A stretch of 64,000 nucleotides of DNA from Calditrichota bacterium (GTDB lineage Bacteria > Zhuqueibacterota > Zhuqueibacteria > Zhuqueibacterales > Geothermadaptataceae), in assembly GCA_008501765.1 (NCBI GenBank), contig QQUE01000012.1, forward strand, positions 248,001-312,000, read 5' to 3'. Shown piece after piece: positions 34,959 to 43,598 of this stretch. A program made the position numbers and the translations under genes. Under the pieces are notes generated by a model that was not told where the DNA came from, ran no database searches, and was given only the letters and a program-made list of their open reading frames with translations. Each line of letters opens with the position of its first letter. Position 1 is the first letter of the stretch.

Positions 34959-35055
34959 ATGAGCCTGACGGGCCTGGCATAACCGGAACGAACGCTGAAA
35001 ACACTTCCGAATGTAACTTCACCGTCCGCGTGAAGCTTCCGCGTTGATGCTTAGA
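34959..35055. repeat. attC-like palindromic spacer between cassette-like genes 2 and 3
   Basis: Read on the minus strand it runs from TCTAAGCATCAACGC just after the stop of the 35056 gene to CAGCGTTCG and CGGTTATGCC before gene 2, with an internal stem CTTCAC/GTGAAG. Core-like ends near GTT and a palindromic centre suggest an attC site. Consensus match is partial. Confidence 0.4.
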
Positions 35056-35616
35056 CTACGTTGCTGAGGTTTTGCGACCCAGAATACGTAAAATTAACGG
35101 CTTTATAACTAAATTCGAAAATGCTGAAACCGATGCCATAACCATGATGCCTATAACCGGAATGATGGGACCAAAAGTAAATGCTGCGCCGAGCACATGA
35201 CCAAGAATATATTCTGTTTGATAAATAGGTAAAAACAAACCAATTAGTAACACACCTAAAGCCATGTACATCGTAATATTTTCATAGCCAAAATTGAAAG
35301 CTATTGATTGTAAAATACTTACAATCAGCATACCGAAAAAACCTATTAATATTGCGCTTGGAATCTTTCCGGGTACTGACGCATCATCGGATTGAAATCT
35401 AATACGTTTTTTAATGCGAACTGTTGAAAACCAGGCTAAAAAAGGAAGGATAATGATCCCCCACCAGTTAGACATCGCCGGGTAATCTGAACTGTGCAAG
35501 AGCCGGTGGCTCAATACACCACCGTTTAAATGCTCCCATAACAAATGTCCAACTTCGAAAAGAACGACTATCGAAATCAAGTAATATTTTATTGTCTTGA
35601 AGTACTTTTCACTCAT
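35056..35616 (-). CDS. Polytopic membrane protein (cassette-like gene 3)
   Basis: 186 residues from ATG 35616 (AAGGA at good spacing). The longer frame to 35700 runs into a palindromic spacer and is rejected. About five or six membrane helices; recognisable stretches are HLLWEHLNGGVLSHRLL and WWGIIILPFLAWFST. Related sequences occur as single hypothetical genes in many environmental bacteria, but I cannot name a family. Confidence 0.6.
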   Translation of the reverse strand: MSEKYFKTIKYYLISIVVLFEVGHLLWEHLNGGVLSHRLLHSSDYPAMSNWWGIIILPFLAWFSTVRIKKRIRFQSDDASVPGKIPSAILIGFFGMLIVSILQSIAFNFGYENITMYMALGVLLIGLFLPIYQTEYILGHVLGAAFTFGPIIPVIGIMVMASVSAFSNLVIKPLILRILGRKTSAT

Positions 35617-35629
35617 ATTTATCCTTACA

Positions 35630-35760
35630 TTATGATTGTGACAGAATCCATTTTTGAGCCGAACGCTGAGGCTTACCACCGCAAACTGCGGCGTTCCCAC
35701 TTTAAATTTGTATCAACTCACGCGAGCGAAAAACTCTAAAATTGCGTAGATTGTTTGCGG
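35630..35760. repeat. attC-like palindromic spacer between cassette-like genes 3 and 4
   Basis: On the minus strand GAACGCCGCAGTTTGCGGTG forms a short hairpin, and CAGCGTTCGGC lies just after, the same CAGCGTTCG as in the previous spacer. CCGCAAAC further upstream can alternatively pair with GTTTGCGG. The rest of the 325-bp gap shows no gene. Confidence 0.35.
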
Positions 35761-35940
35761 TCGGCCAACAGGGGATTGTTAGAAAACAGCCTGAAAACTG
35801 GGGTAAACCAGCCCGAAGTCGAGGATAGCTATTTTTGTGTTTCTATTGAATATTTGATACTCAACTTAACAAACCTTACTTAATTTTTCGTCCTAAATGC
35901 AATTGAAGGATCATGATTTATATTGTGTTGCCCAATAAAG

Positions 35941-37491
35941 TTATGGCTTCTTGGATTCGTAACTAGATGCTGATTTTATATCCCCCTTCCCTTTATAAAC
36001 TGTACGTAGAGGATACGGATAAACTGGTCGAGTCCAGAGGGCAGAACCATCTGGTGTGAATTTTGTTGTGAATAGCGAATCAGGGGCGATCCCTTGTTCC
36101 ACCCAATTTTCCAACTGGGTTAACTGATCAAATCCTGTTCCATTAACTCCCGGGCCTTCCCATATACCACAATGAGTCATACCAGGAACAAGAAAAAGAC
36201 GGAAAAACTCTTGTGTTTTCGCTCGAACTCCAATCCTTTTTTCCACTGTTTCGTAATATTCAATTGACATCCAAGCCGGTATAACAATATCAGCCCAGCC
36301 GTGAATGATCAACAATTTTCCACCTTGTGCTCGGAAATTATCTAAATCTGGACTATCTGCATTCATTATTTTTGCCATGTAATCCAGCCTTGGTGGATCA
36401 TTATCGAAATCGAAATCTGCAATATTCCAACTTTGTCCTGGATCATCCTCAAATGCCAGGTAACGGAAAAAATTCAAGGCTATTGAACCAAACATGCTGT
36501 CATCGCTATTTTCCTCTGTACCTGTAATCCGAGGCCAGCTTGATTCTGATCCAAATGGTAAACCGCTAGAATACAATAACTCTCCAGCAGAGTTTATTGG
36601 ACCTTCATACCAGGCCTTTAGTGTTTTTACCTGATCTTCATTAAGGCAACCTTTGTTTACGTTGTATTTACAAAGCAAACTTTCTGGATCAAATTCACAA
36701 GCTCGGGGATCGTCAATAAGTCCGTCCTTCACGCCATCAATGCTATCACAAGCTGCATAGACTGCACCAGCAATAAGTTTCAAATCTTTGAGTGAAATGA
36801 TATTCTTATCATCTCTACTCATATTATTTCGAAACACCCATAAGATGTTCATAAATGCCGCAGTTGCATAAATAGATGGTGCCATACTGATGATACCATC
36901 AAAATCATCCGGATATCTTAGTGCTTCCATAATGCCCTGCCGCCCACCGTTTGAACAACCTTCGAAGTAGGATTTTTCGGGAGGTCGTCCATAGAAATGT
37001 TCGATTACAATTTTCGTTACAATGGTTGTTTCATGGACAGCTCTATGTGCCCAATCATGTTCCGCATTACGATTGTTATAAGCCCAGCTTGCATCAATCA
37101 CACTTTCACCTTTATGTCCAGAGTCCATAAAAGAAACTGCATAATTTTTTTTTAATCCTCGTTTATTGTAACCACTAAAGCCGACGCTTCCACAAAATCC
37201 GCCACATCCATCCATCAGAAATTTTCGATTCCAATTATTTATTGGCATACGAATAGCAAAATTAATCTCAGGCAAAATGTAGCCAGTAACAAGACAGTGT
37301 TCGGGGAGATCATCTTCAGCCCCTACGACTATAGCTTCTGAAATAATCGCATTATTTAGTTCAAGTTTTTCCAAAGTTTCACACATCTTTTCGGTATCCA
37401 CGTCTATTTTCTGTGCTGACAATGGCATTATACTGAAGGAGATAATCCAGACACTACAGATCCTTTTTAAAAAAAAACTGAATAGTTCCAT
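35941..37491 (-). CDS. Tannase/feruloyl-esterase family hydrolase (cassette-like gene 4)
   Basis: 516 residues. Signal peptide about 1-26 (ends LSAQ). Alpha/beta hydrolase of the tannase family: WNRKFLMDGCGGFCG, the nucleophile S180 in GCSNGGRQG, the calcium-binding stretch CDSIDGVKDGLIDDPRACEF, HGWADIVIP with the catalytic Asp, and GMTHC with the catalytic His beside Cys (the CS-D-HC motif). It hydrolyses ester bonds of aromatic acids outside the inner membrane. GGAG lies 8 bases before ATG. It is large for a cassette gene, but its upstream spacer is a near-copy of that of the next gene. Confidence 0.92.
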   Translation of the reverse strand: MELFSFFLKRICSVWIISFSIMPLSAQKIDVDTEKMCETLEKLELNNAIISEAIVVGAEDDLPEHCLVTGYILPEINFAIRMPINNWNRKFLMDGCGGFCGSVGFSGYNKRGLKKNYAVSFMDSGHKGESVIDASWAYNNRNAEHDWAHRAVHETTIVTKIVIEHFYGRPPEKSYFEGCSNGGRQGIMEALRYPDDFDGIISMAPSIYATAAFMNILWVFRNNMSRDDKNIISLKDLKLIAGAVYAACDSIDGVKDGLIDDPRACEFDPESLLCKYNVNKGCLNEDQVKTLKAWYEGPINSAGELLYSSGLPFGSESSWPRITGTEENSDDSMFGSIALNFFRYLAFEDDPGQSWNIADFDFDNDPPRLDYMAKIMNADSPDLDNFRAQGGKLLIIHGWADIVIPAWMSIEYYETVEKRIGVRAKTQEFFRLFLVPGMTHCGIWEGPGVNGTGFDQLTQLENWVEQGIAPDSLFTTKFTPDGSALWTRPVYPYPLRTVYKGKGDIKSASSYESKKP

Positions 37492-37516
37492 CTCTTAATC
37501 TCCAAATTTAGAAACA

Positions 37517-37636
37517 TAATCGCGCCGGATCAGCTGCGCACGAAAAGTGAGTCACTTTTTGTCTTACTTTTTGGGTGACAGCTGAATACGGAATGTTCGG
37601 CTGCCAGCGAAGCTGCCGGACAGGTCGGATTTTTAG
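37517..37636. repeat. 120-bp direct repeat, copy 1 (upstream of tannase gene)
   Basis: Same length as and by eye about 106 of 120 bases identical to 38805-38924. It starts TAATCGCGCCGGATCAGCTG and ends CGGATTTTTAG. It sits 26 bp upstream of the tannase start. A consensus core GTTAGAC (37718-37724) lies at the other end of the spacer. Read on the minus strand, core and repeat together look like a long attC-type site after the esterase gene. Confidence 0.6.
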
Positions 37637-37799
37637 CCGCCGCGTTCAGCCGTCGCCGTAGTTTTTCCGCACTGCTGCTTAAATTCGCGTCTGTTAAGCG
37701 TCTGCTTAAATCCACGTGTTAGACACCGCGTTGCACAACAGCTTTCCCGGTTATATGGTTTTCTCAAACTTACTGGTTAATAATCTGTTAAATTTTCAT

Positions 37800-38768
37800 T
37801 TAAGGCAATGTATACTGCTTCAACCATTCCCAGTGTACTCCGGCCCCGTACATCGGATGGTTTGAACCATTGGGGTACGAATGATCCAATCCCTTTACAA
37901 AGGCAAAGTTAAATTGCCGGTTTCCGACATCCGGAATGCTTTTAAAAGTAGCAACGAGCACCGAGTTTGTATCCCCGGTCATGGTATAGGTTTGTTCGAA
38001 GTCGAACGAGTTTGTGTGAACATTGGTGATTTTTTGAAAAAGAGGATAATTTGTCAGGGCACTGTCGAACAAGCTTAAAGACCAGCTCACACCATTGCCG
38101 TACCATGGCTCCTTATTTCCCAAGAAAAAGGAAATGGGCAAATTCCTTTGCGGCGTAAAAACCGTATCAACCTGATGTGTACCGCCGGACTGCACGACTG
38201 CTGCAAGCACATCACTCATTTCCACTGCACATCGAAAACTCATTTGGGCCCCACTTGAAAAACCAACCATGTAAATCCTCTGCGAATCTACATTAAACCG
38301 TTGATGCAGTTCGGTTACAACCTGGCGTAAAAACTTGACATCATCCTGGAGAGTTTGACCCTGACAAAATGTAGCAACACCCGGCAGACTATTCCAGCGG
38401 GTAGTGGTTTTAGTGCCTCCAGATGATTGTTCATAACAATAAACCAGGGCAGTGGGGTAAATGGTCAGAATATTTTCATTTTCTCCCAGGCTTTGCCAGC
38501 CAGAGTTCTTATAGGTCACTTCCCCGCTTCCAGAGGCAGCGTGCAGCATAAAAACCGCCGGTGTAGAATTGTTTTCATCATACCCGGCCGGCACGTGGAC
38601 AATATATTCCCGTGTAATGCCATCAATATCCATCGTGTAGTTGTTCTTCCCGAGCTGAAATCCCGGCTCCGTATCAGGCTCGGTGCTCTTTTTTGAACAG
38701 CTATTGGATAATCCGAAAACAAGCAGGCATAAATATATGATAGCTTGTTGATGTAAAGCATTTTTCAT
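37800..38768 (-). CDS. Exported lipoprotein-like esterase (PHB depolymerase/LpqC type, cassette-like gene 5)
   Basis: 322 residues from ATG 38768 (GGAG 7 bases upstream); the open frame continues to 39095 only through repeat DNA. The signal sequence ends at C24 (GLSNSC), a relaxed lipobox. Alpha/beta hydrolase with nucleophile S171 in GFSSG, oxyanion region FMLHAASGSG and C-terminal His in KGLDHSYP. Family members cleave short esters, acetyl or feruloyl groups on polysaccharides. Together with the neighbouring tannase it suggests plant-ester degradation. Confidence 0.85.
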   Translation of the reverse strand: MKNALHQQAIIYLCLLVFGLSNSCSKKSTEPDTEPGFQLGKNNYTMDIDGITREYIVHVPAGYDENNSTPAVFMLHAASGSGEVTYKNSGWQSLGENENILTIYPTALVYCYEQSSGGTKTTTRWNSLPGVATFCQGQTLQDDVKFLRQVVTELHQRFNVDSQRIYMVGFSSGAQMSFRCAVEMSDVLAAVVQSGGTHQVDTVFTPQRNLPISFFLGNKEPWYGNGVSWSLSLFDSALTNYPLFQKITNVHTNSFDFEQTYTMTGDTNSVLVATFKSIPDVGNRQFNFAFVKGLDHSYPNGSNHPMYGAGVHWEWLKQYTLP

Positions 38769-38804
38769 CTTCATTCTCCAAAGGATATATGACTGCAGAA
38801 TGCC

Positions 38805-38924
38805 TAATCGCGCCGGATCAGCTGCGCGCGAAAAATGAGTTGCTTTTTGACTTACTTTTTGGGTGACAGCTAAATACGAATTGTTCGGCTGCCAATAAAG
38901 CCACCGGACAGGCCGGATTTTTAG
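38805..38924. repeat. 120-bp direct repeat, copy 2 (upstream of esterase gene)
   Basis: Near-copy of 37517-37636. On the minus strand it is bounded by GTCTAAA (38930-38924) and ATTAGGC (38808-38802), each one base off the attC core consensus (RYYYAAC and GTTRRRY), giving a 129-bp attC-like site following the acetyltransferase gene. Confidence 0.55.
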
Positions 38925-38970
38925 ACACCGTGATTCAGGCTGGCGTAGTACAGGCTGCCGAATTCTAATA

Positions 38971-39585
38971 TTACAGGTATTTAGACATTCTAAAAAACAC
39001 AGTTGGAAGAAATCTTGAATTTGGCCACGTTGAGGACTCGACCATTCCGAGCCGTTTGTATAATCTCCTTGCATCATCATTTTTTGCTGAAACATCTAAA
39101 CTTAGTCTGTTTGATTCGCTTGCTTTGGCACGATCATCAATGTCGTTCATGAGAAGTGAGCCAATACCTGCGCCTCTAAGTTCCGGTTCAATAGCGATTC
39201 CCTGTACGTAGAAATCACCCTCGGGGATAGTTTCAAGGATACGCCATACAGGTGCAAAAAGGGTCCGCACCAGCTTCAGCCGAATAGCGTTTCTTTTCGC
39301 AGCCCGTCGCAATGGCTCATCAGAAAACATCCGATGTTGTCTTTCGGTAAATGTTGAACTCATACCAACTATTTTAGTATCAACATCAACAAATATCACA
39401 TTCTCATGGGAGAGTGAATGCCCTGTATCGATGAATGCAGTAGCTATAATTTTTTCCGATTCACGGCCCAGCATAATTCGGAAAAATCCTTCTGCAGCCT
39501 GATCTAGGTAATGAGCGAATTTTAAACCTTCATCAAATTCCGGTTTTGCCGGTCTAAGTAATACTGATTGTTCTTTTATATCCAT
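38971..39585 (-). CDS. GNAT-family acetyltransferase (cassette-like gene 6)
   Basis: 204 residues. The acetyl-CoA site is visible at QGIAIEPELRGAGIGSLLMNDIDDRA (motif A with R-G-x-G-I-G/S), followed by LSLDVSAKNDDARRLYKRLGM (motif B). The N-terminus is acidic and variable. GNAT genes are among the commonest cargo of integron cassettes. Substrate unknown. Confidence 0.9.
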   Translation of the reverse strand: MDIKEQSVLLRPAKPEFDEGLKFAHYLDQAAEGFFRIMLGRESEKIIATAFIDTGHSLSHENVIFVDVDTKIVGMSSTFTERQHRMFSDEPLRRAAKRNAIRLKLVRTLFAPVWRILETIPEGDFYVQGIAIEPELRGAGIGSLLMNDIDDRAKASESNRLSLDVSAKNDDARRLYKRLGMVESSTWPNSRFLPTVFFRMSKYL

Positions 39586-39619
39586 TTCACAACACGATTT
39601 AATGAATTGTTTATTTGCT

Positions 39620-39717
39620 GCCTAACGCTGAGCATAAGAAGATTTAACCGTGTAAAATCTTCAAACCCTGATTCATGCTCCGGCGGTTAAATTCCTGCTT
39701 AATGCTATTGTTATAAG
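39620..39717. repeat. attC-like recombination site between cassette-like genes 6 and 7
   Basis: On the minus strand the site starts CTTATAACAA (39717-39708) and ends GCGTTAGGC, a perfect GTTRRRY core (39626-39620). Internal arms: GAGCAT 39630-39635 with ATGCTC 39675-39680, and GAAGATTT 39638-39645 with AAATCTTC 39655-39662 around a 9-base loop. The opening 8-mer CTTATAAC is the exact complement of GTTATAAG at the 5' side of the gene (40449-40442), as expected for the two half-sites of one integrated cassette. Resembles the Vibrio repeat type. Confidence 0.5.
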
Positions 39718-39718
39718 T

Positions 39719-40426
39719 TTACTCGGCACCTTTATAAACCCCATTTCTTTCTAAATACTTTAACAAAGCAGGATTTAAAACAAGTTTACCATCTTTAAAA
39801 TCTTGACCAATTGCTCGAATTACTAATTTTACGGCTTCGGTAAATACATTACGTGCATCAACCGAAATTTGGTCCAAATCATGAGACCAAAGATGTAGAT
39901 ACTTCCTTCTTGTAGTGCGAATCAAATCAAACGATTGTTTTATATTTTCATCCACAATATCATAAGCTTTGAGAATTTGGACTCGTCTATCCTGACCTAA
40001 TTTCTCAAACGTACTTCCAAAAATTTGTTTCTGTTCTTCACTCGTCATTTCATGATCGTTTATGATGAATTTTGAGATTTCGAATAAAAGTATTGACACC
40101 ATTTCAGCAACCATTCCACACAATGAAATAGTTCCTAATGGATGTCCAAGCATGTATGATGATTTTGCATAATGGAGAGGCCAAATCAGTTTTTCGAGAA
40201 TACGATCCTCTGCTGGTGCGATATTTATTCGCGGCCTTTCCGTACTTATTTCTTTATATCGATTTACTAACTCGTCTAACGAACTTGATATCCCTGGTTT
40301 GCAAATAAAATTTACTACAGCTTCGTGAGTTACTGAAGATGTCTTATTTGCTTGTGCCCACGGATCATCAACTTCTAAGAATTGAAGTGGATTAATTTGT
40401 GCTTCAAGGTGTTTTTCTTTTTTCAT
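39719..40426 (-). CDS. DUF4145-like hypothetical protein (cassette-like gene 7)
   Basis: 235 residues from ATG 40426; a TTG start four codons earlier is possible. Mostly helical. IWPLHYAKSSYMLGHPLGTI and RTTRRKYLHLWSHDLDQI resemble the R-N-x-x-x-H region of DUF4145-type proteins, which are frequent accessory genes. The ribosome site is weak (GAG), and the gene starts 16 bp after the putative core site, as in cassettes. Function unknown. Confidence 0.6.
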   Translation of the reverse strand: MKKEKHLEAQINPLQFLEVDDPWAQANKTSSVTHEAVVNFICKPGISSSLDELVNRYKEISTERPRINIAPAEDRILEKLIWPLHYAKSSYMLGHPLGTISLCGMVAEMVSILLFEISKFIINDHEMTSEEQKQIFGSTFEKLGQDRRVQILKAYDIVDENIKQSFDLIRTTRRKYLHLWSHDLDQISVDARNVFTEAVKLVIRAIGQDFKDGKLVLNPALLKYLERNGVYKGAE

Positions 40427-40441
40427 GTCTAATCTCAAAAA

Positions 40442-40594
40442 CTTATAACAAATAATTCTATAGTTTTCTTCATATCATTCCAAGATTACGATATTTGCAC
40501 TAATTTACAAGAAATACCTAACGAAAATCAAAAGAGCTAACCGCATAACACCCGCTTCCACTGGCTAAACGTCCGCTCGCGGAATCAGGCAGTC
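40442..40594. repeat. Proximal end of the cassette-like array
   Basis: Contains CTTATAAC (40442-40449), ACCTAAC (40516-40522, a consensus GTTAGGT core on the minus strand), AGCTAACC and the palindrome CCGCTCGCGG (40573-40582). It lies between the acyl-CoA ligase stop and cassette-like gene 7. No integrase gene is seen on either side within the window. Confidence 0.35.
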
Positions 40595-42184
40595 CTAACT
40601 TGCCAGCTTCTCTATTTCCTTTTTCAGAGCGACTTTATTCACTTTACCGGTGGGCAGCAGTGGCAATTCCGGCCGCAGAAAAAACTTTTTTGGGACTTTG
40701 AAATTGATCAGCCGTTCTTTGCACAATTCAAGCAATGCATCTTCGGTCGCTTCCGTTCCCGGCTGGCGCATGATAAAAGCCCAGCCCACTTCCTGAAAAA
40801 GTTCGTCGGGCACACCGATGACAGCCGCAAAAAGTACCCCTGGGTGCGATTCCAATACTTCCTCAATTTCCCGCGGGTAGACGTTTTCACCACCGGTGAT
40901 AAACATCTCCGACTTCCGCCCGGTGATATAAATGTAACCATCCGCGTCTTTGCGCGCCAAATCGTTGGTATAAAACCAGCCGTCATCATCCATCACCGCT
41001 GCGGTCTCTTGCGGTTTGTTCAAATATTCTTCGAACATCAATGGGCCGCGCACCGCAATTTCGCCAATTTCACCGTCGGCCACTTCCTTGCGCGAGTCAT
41101 CAACAATTCTCAGCTCAAAAGGTTCAACGGATTTACCTGCCGAAATCAACAATCGCTCGGGAAGTTCGCCCGCAACGGTGTAGGTAACAATGCCGCACAA
41201 TTCCGTGCTGCCGTAACCGGTATACAGCGTTGCGCCAGTTTTTTCACAAATGCTTCCCAGTACGTCGATCATAATTTTTGGTGCCGTGGCGCCGCTCCAG
41301 ACAAAATGTTGCACCGAGTTGAAATCGGTTTCGCGGAATTCCGGTTGTTTCATCTGCAGCAAAAACATCACGGGTACCTGCCCAACCAAAGTGATTTTCT
41401 CTTTCGCAATCATTTTCAGTGATTCAACCGGGTGAAAACTGTCCATCATCACATTGCAGCCGCCAGCCATGATGGTCGCAAACCCGATTTCAACATCCGC
41501 AGCCACGTGGTTGATGGGAAAATGCAGCAGCGCCCGGGCTTTGCTGGTCAGGTTAAATTCCCGCACTTCCACTTTGATATTTTCAATAATACTTTTGTGG
41601 GTATGCACCACACCTTTCGGGCGACCGGTTGAACCGGAAGTGTACATCAACAATGCACGGTCAGACCACTGCGCCTGCCCCGTTCTTTTTTCCAGCGCTG
41701 CAGCCAAAGACGGACGGGTCTGATTGACGAACGTAGCACAATTATCTGTTCCAGCAAAAGCCTCACCCAGCACCAGCACTTTTTTAATACAAGAAAATTC
41801 CTGTTGCAGCTGTTTGATATTTTCCGAAAGATCTGTGCCCATAAATGAACGCAGTGCAATCAAAACTGTCGGCTGGCTGTCACTTATTTGATAGCGCAAT
41901 TCTTCCAGAGTAAATTTTGGATTCAAACCCAGCCAGACAGCGCCGACTTTATTTGCTGCCATGTAAGTCGTCAAAAATTCATTCTGTGCCATTGCCAGAA
42001 ATGCAATGCGATCGCCGCGCTGCACGCCAATATCCAGATAAGCCAGCGCAACCCGGTCCATTTCTTCTTTGAAATCACGCCATGATAAGCGCTCATTTCC
42101 AGAAACAAGCGCTTCTGCGTCCGGTGTTTCTTTCGCCCATTTTTCTACATAATGCCAGGTTTGGTTTAAATTTTTCCAGCTCAT
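40595..42184 (-). CDS. Acyl-CoA ligase (AMP-forming, long/medium-chain fatty acid type)
   Basis: 529 residues from ATG 42184 (GGAG 6 bases upstream; the open frame begins at a TTG four codons earlier). ANL-superfamily motifs: phosphate loop YTSGSTGRPKGVVH, YGSTELCG, YTNDLARKDADGYIYITGRKSEMFITGGENVYPREIE in two parts (A7-A8 region), and the catalytic lysine in PTGKVNKVALKKEI. It activates a carboxylic acid to the acyl-adenylate and then the CoA thioester. Encoded 93 bp downstream of a MaoC hydratase gene, suggesting joint acyl-CoA metabolism. Confidence 0.93.
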   Translation of the reverse strand: MSWKNLNQTWHYVEKWAKETPDAEALVSGNERLSWRDFKEEMDRVALAYLDIGVQRGDRIAFLAMAQNEFLTTYMAANKVGAVWLGLNPKFTLEELRYQISDSQPTVLIALRSFMGTDLSENIKQLQQEFSCIKKVLVLGEAFAGTDNCATFVNQTRPSLAAALEKRTGQAQWSDRALLMYTSGSTGRPKGVVHTHKSIIENIKVEVREFNLTSKARALLHFPINHVAADVEIGFATIMAGGCNVMMDSFHPVESLKMIAKEKITLVGQVPVMFLLQMKQPEFRETDFNSVQHFVWSGATAPKIMIDVLGSICEKTGATLYTGYGSTELCGIVTYTVAGELPERLLISAGKSVEPFELRIVDDSRKEVADGEIGEIAVRGPLMFEEYLNKPQETAAVMDDDGWFYTNDLARKDADGYIYITGRKSEMFITGGENVYPREIEEVLESHPGVLFAAVIGVPDELFQEVGWAFIMRQPGTEATEDALLELCKERLINFKVPKKFFLRPELPLLPTGKVNKVALKKEIEKLAS

Positions 42185-42221
42185 AAGTTTCTCCAAATTT
42201 ATTATGAAAATTTTATAAGCA

Positions 42222-42254
42222 AATCCTGACAGGATTCAGAATCCTGTCAGGATT
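42222..42254. repeat. AATCCTG palindrome between ligase and hydratase genes
   Basis: AATCCTGACAGGATT (42222-42236) and AATCCTGTCAGGATT (42240-42254) are exact complements separated by CAG, and each is nearly self-complementary. This motif is a common intergenic repeat in FCB genomes and could also terminate transcription after the hydratase gene. Confidence 0.65.
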
Positions 42255-42277
42255 AAATCTATTGCCAGGCCAAAATA

Positions 42278-43156
42278 TCAAGTTTGCATTCGTGCAAAAC
42301 CGTTTTTTATCACCAGTTGATTCTTTTCACCGAGAATCTGGAAATACAAATCGATGTTTTCGCCATTTTTTTCTAAGCTCAATAATTGTATTTTAATTTT
42401 TGTACCCGGCAGGATCATATCAGCAAAACGGCAAGATAGCGCTTTTAATTTTTGCGGATTGCTCTCCGCATGACGATCGAGAATCTCCCGTGCTGCGAAT
42501 GCCAACGCCGCCGTGCCCTGCAGCAGAATTCCGGGCAACCCGACTTTCTGTGCAAATTTCTGTGAAGTATGAATGGGAAAGACGATGTTGGAGCAACCGT
42601 CATAGATATATGGAAGCAGTGGATCGATTTTTATTTTTTTCTCCCAAACAGGTGTATTTAGTTTTCCGGGAACCGGAATTTTTGGCAGTGTTTCTCCACC
42701 GGCGCCTGCATCCGAACAGTGCACACCGCGCATCATGCCACCGATAAATTCTGTAAAAATCGCTTTCCCATCCTGATTAATTGCGATAAATCGAATGACA
42801 ATGTGCGTCCCGGATTTCCCAGGCACTATCGCAATTATTTCACCATTTATCCACAGTTCATCTCCCGGTTTGATGGCATCGTGCAGGTGCAGATATTCGC
42901 TGTAATGCACTTGCCGCTGCAGAATATCAAACGGGAAATCACTCGCTTCAATAAATTCCCATAAATTCTGCACGATAGGCCAGGTCAGGGCAACCGCAAC
43001 CATTGGCGGCGCAACGATCCCATCTTTCCGCCGGTCATCAAAATAACGCGGATTATTATCCCCGACAGCAGCTGCGTAATTCATCGTGTCGCGCCAACGG
43101 ACAACAGTACGGTACTCTTTGAGTGAAACACCGACATATTTTGAGCTAATTTCCAT
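42278..43156 (-). CDS. MaoC-like double hot-dog acyl-CoA hydratase
   Basis: 292 residues in two hot-dog halves. The N-half (about 10-150) has MNYAAAVGDNNPRYFDD and VAPPMVAVALTWP. The C-half (about 165-290) has DGCSNIVFPIHTSQKFAQKVGLPGILLQGTAALAFAAREI, the site of the Asp/His pair in family enzymes, although here the usual H-x4-D is not clear. The family hydrates trans-2-enoyl-CoA or handles related thioesters. Operon partner of the acyl-CoA ligase. Confidence 0.85.
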   Translation of the reverse strand: MEISSKYVGVSLKEYRTVVRWRDTMNYAAAVGDNNPRYFDDRRKDGIVAPPMVAVALTWPIVQNLWEFIEASDFPFDILQRQVHYSEYLHLHDAIKPGDELWINGEIIAIVPGKSGTHIVIRFIAINQDGKAIFTEFIGGMMRGVHCSDAGAGGETLPKIPVPGKLNTPVWEKKIKIDPLLPYIYDGCSNIVFPIHTSQKFAQKVGLPGILLQGTAALAFAAREILDRHAESNPQKLKALSCRFADMILPGTKIKIQLLSLEKNGENIDLYFQILGEKNQLVIKNGFARMQT

Positions 43157-43313
43157 ATACTTTTCAGCTTTCGTTTAAAAGCAACTGATTTAACCGGATG
43201 AAAGCGTTTGTCGCCCGAGCTTGTTCTGCCTGCAAGCACGTGTTATCAGAGCAAGCTCTGACTACAATCTTTAACTCCTGTTACTTAAAAGTGATCCTTC
43301 GATATTATTAATC

Positions 43314-43598
43314 TTAAAATACCAGCCGCAATAAATAGTTCTCTTTATCATCAAGAATTGCTGTCGAATTTTTACCAATTGTCAGGGGAAAAGTAAATAC
43401 CGGAATGCCCATGCCAAAAATCGATTTGTGTATTGGCATTCTGGTACGATATGTCACAAGGCACGCTAAGGAAATCTTTTTTAGAACTGTGCGAATTGTC
43501 TCTGAATTTATCTTGTTTTGATTGAAAAATAGTAATTCCATCAGATAGCTACCATTCACAAAAAGGGTGTCGATTGGCGAAATATTAATTTCCTTCAC
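43314..43598 (-). pseudogene. Truncated acyltransferase-like fragment
   Basis: 94 residues starting at a GTG with AAGGA close upstream. INISPIDTLFVNGSYLMELLFFNQNKINSETIRTVLKKIS (in two runs) resembles the N-terminus of BAHD/HXXXD-type transferases (SPxDxLF, then L-x-x-x-L-x-x-x-L). The catalytic HxxxD half is absent, and the frame ends after LLRLVF. Most likely a degraded gene; it could alternatively be a short unknown protein. Confidence 0.4.

Noticed and set aside
37530-37715. Minus-strand 61-codon frame
   Set aside because: Lies entirely in the 120-bp repeat and its extension; non-coding spacer.
38769-39095. N-terminal extension of the esterase frame
   Set aside because: Reads through repeat DNA and antisense of the acetyltransferase end; the ATG at 38768 has a ribosome site and begins a signal sequence.
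33120-40594. Complete integron
   Set aside because: No integrase gene, attI or Pc promoter is visible in the window; only an array of attC-like spacers can be argued.
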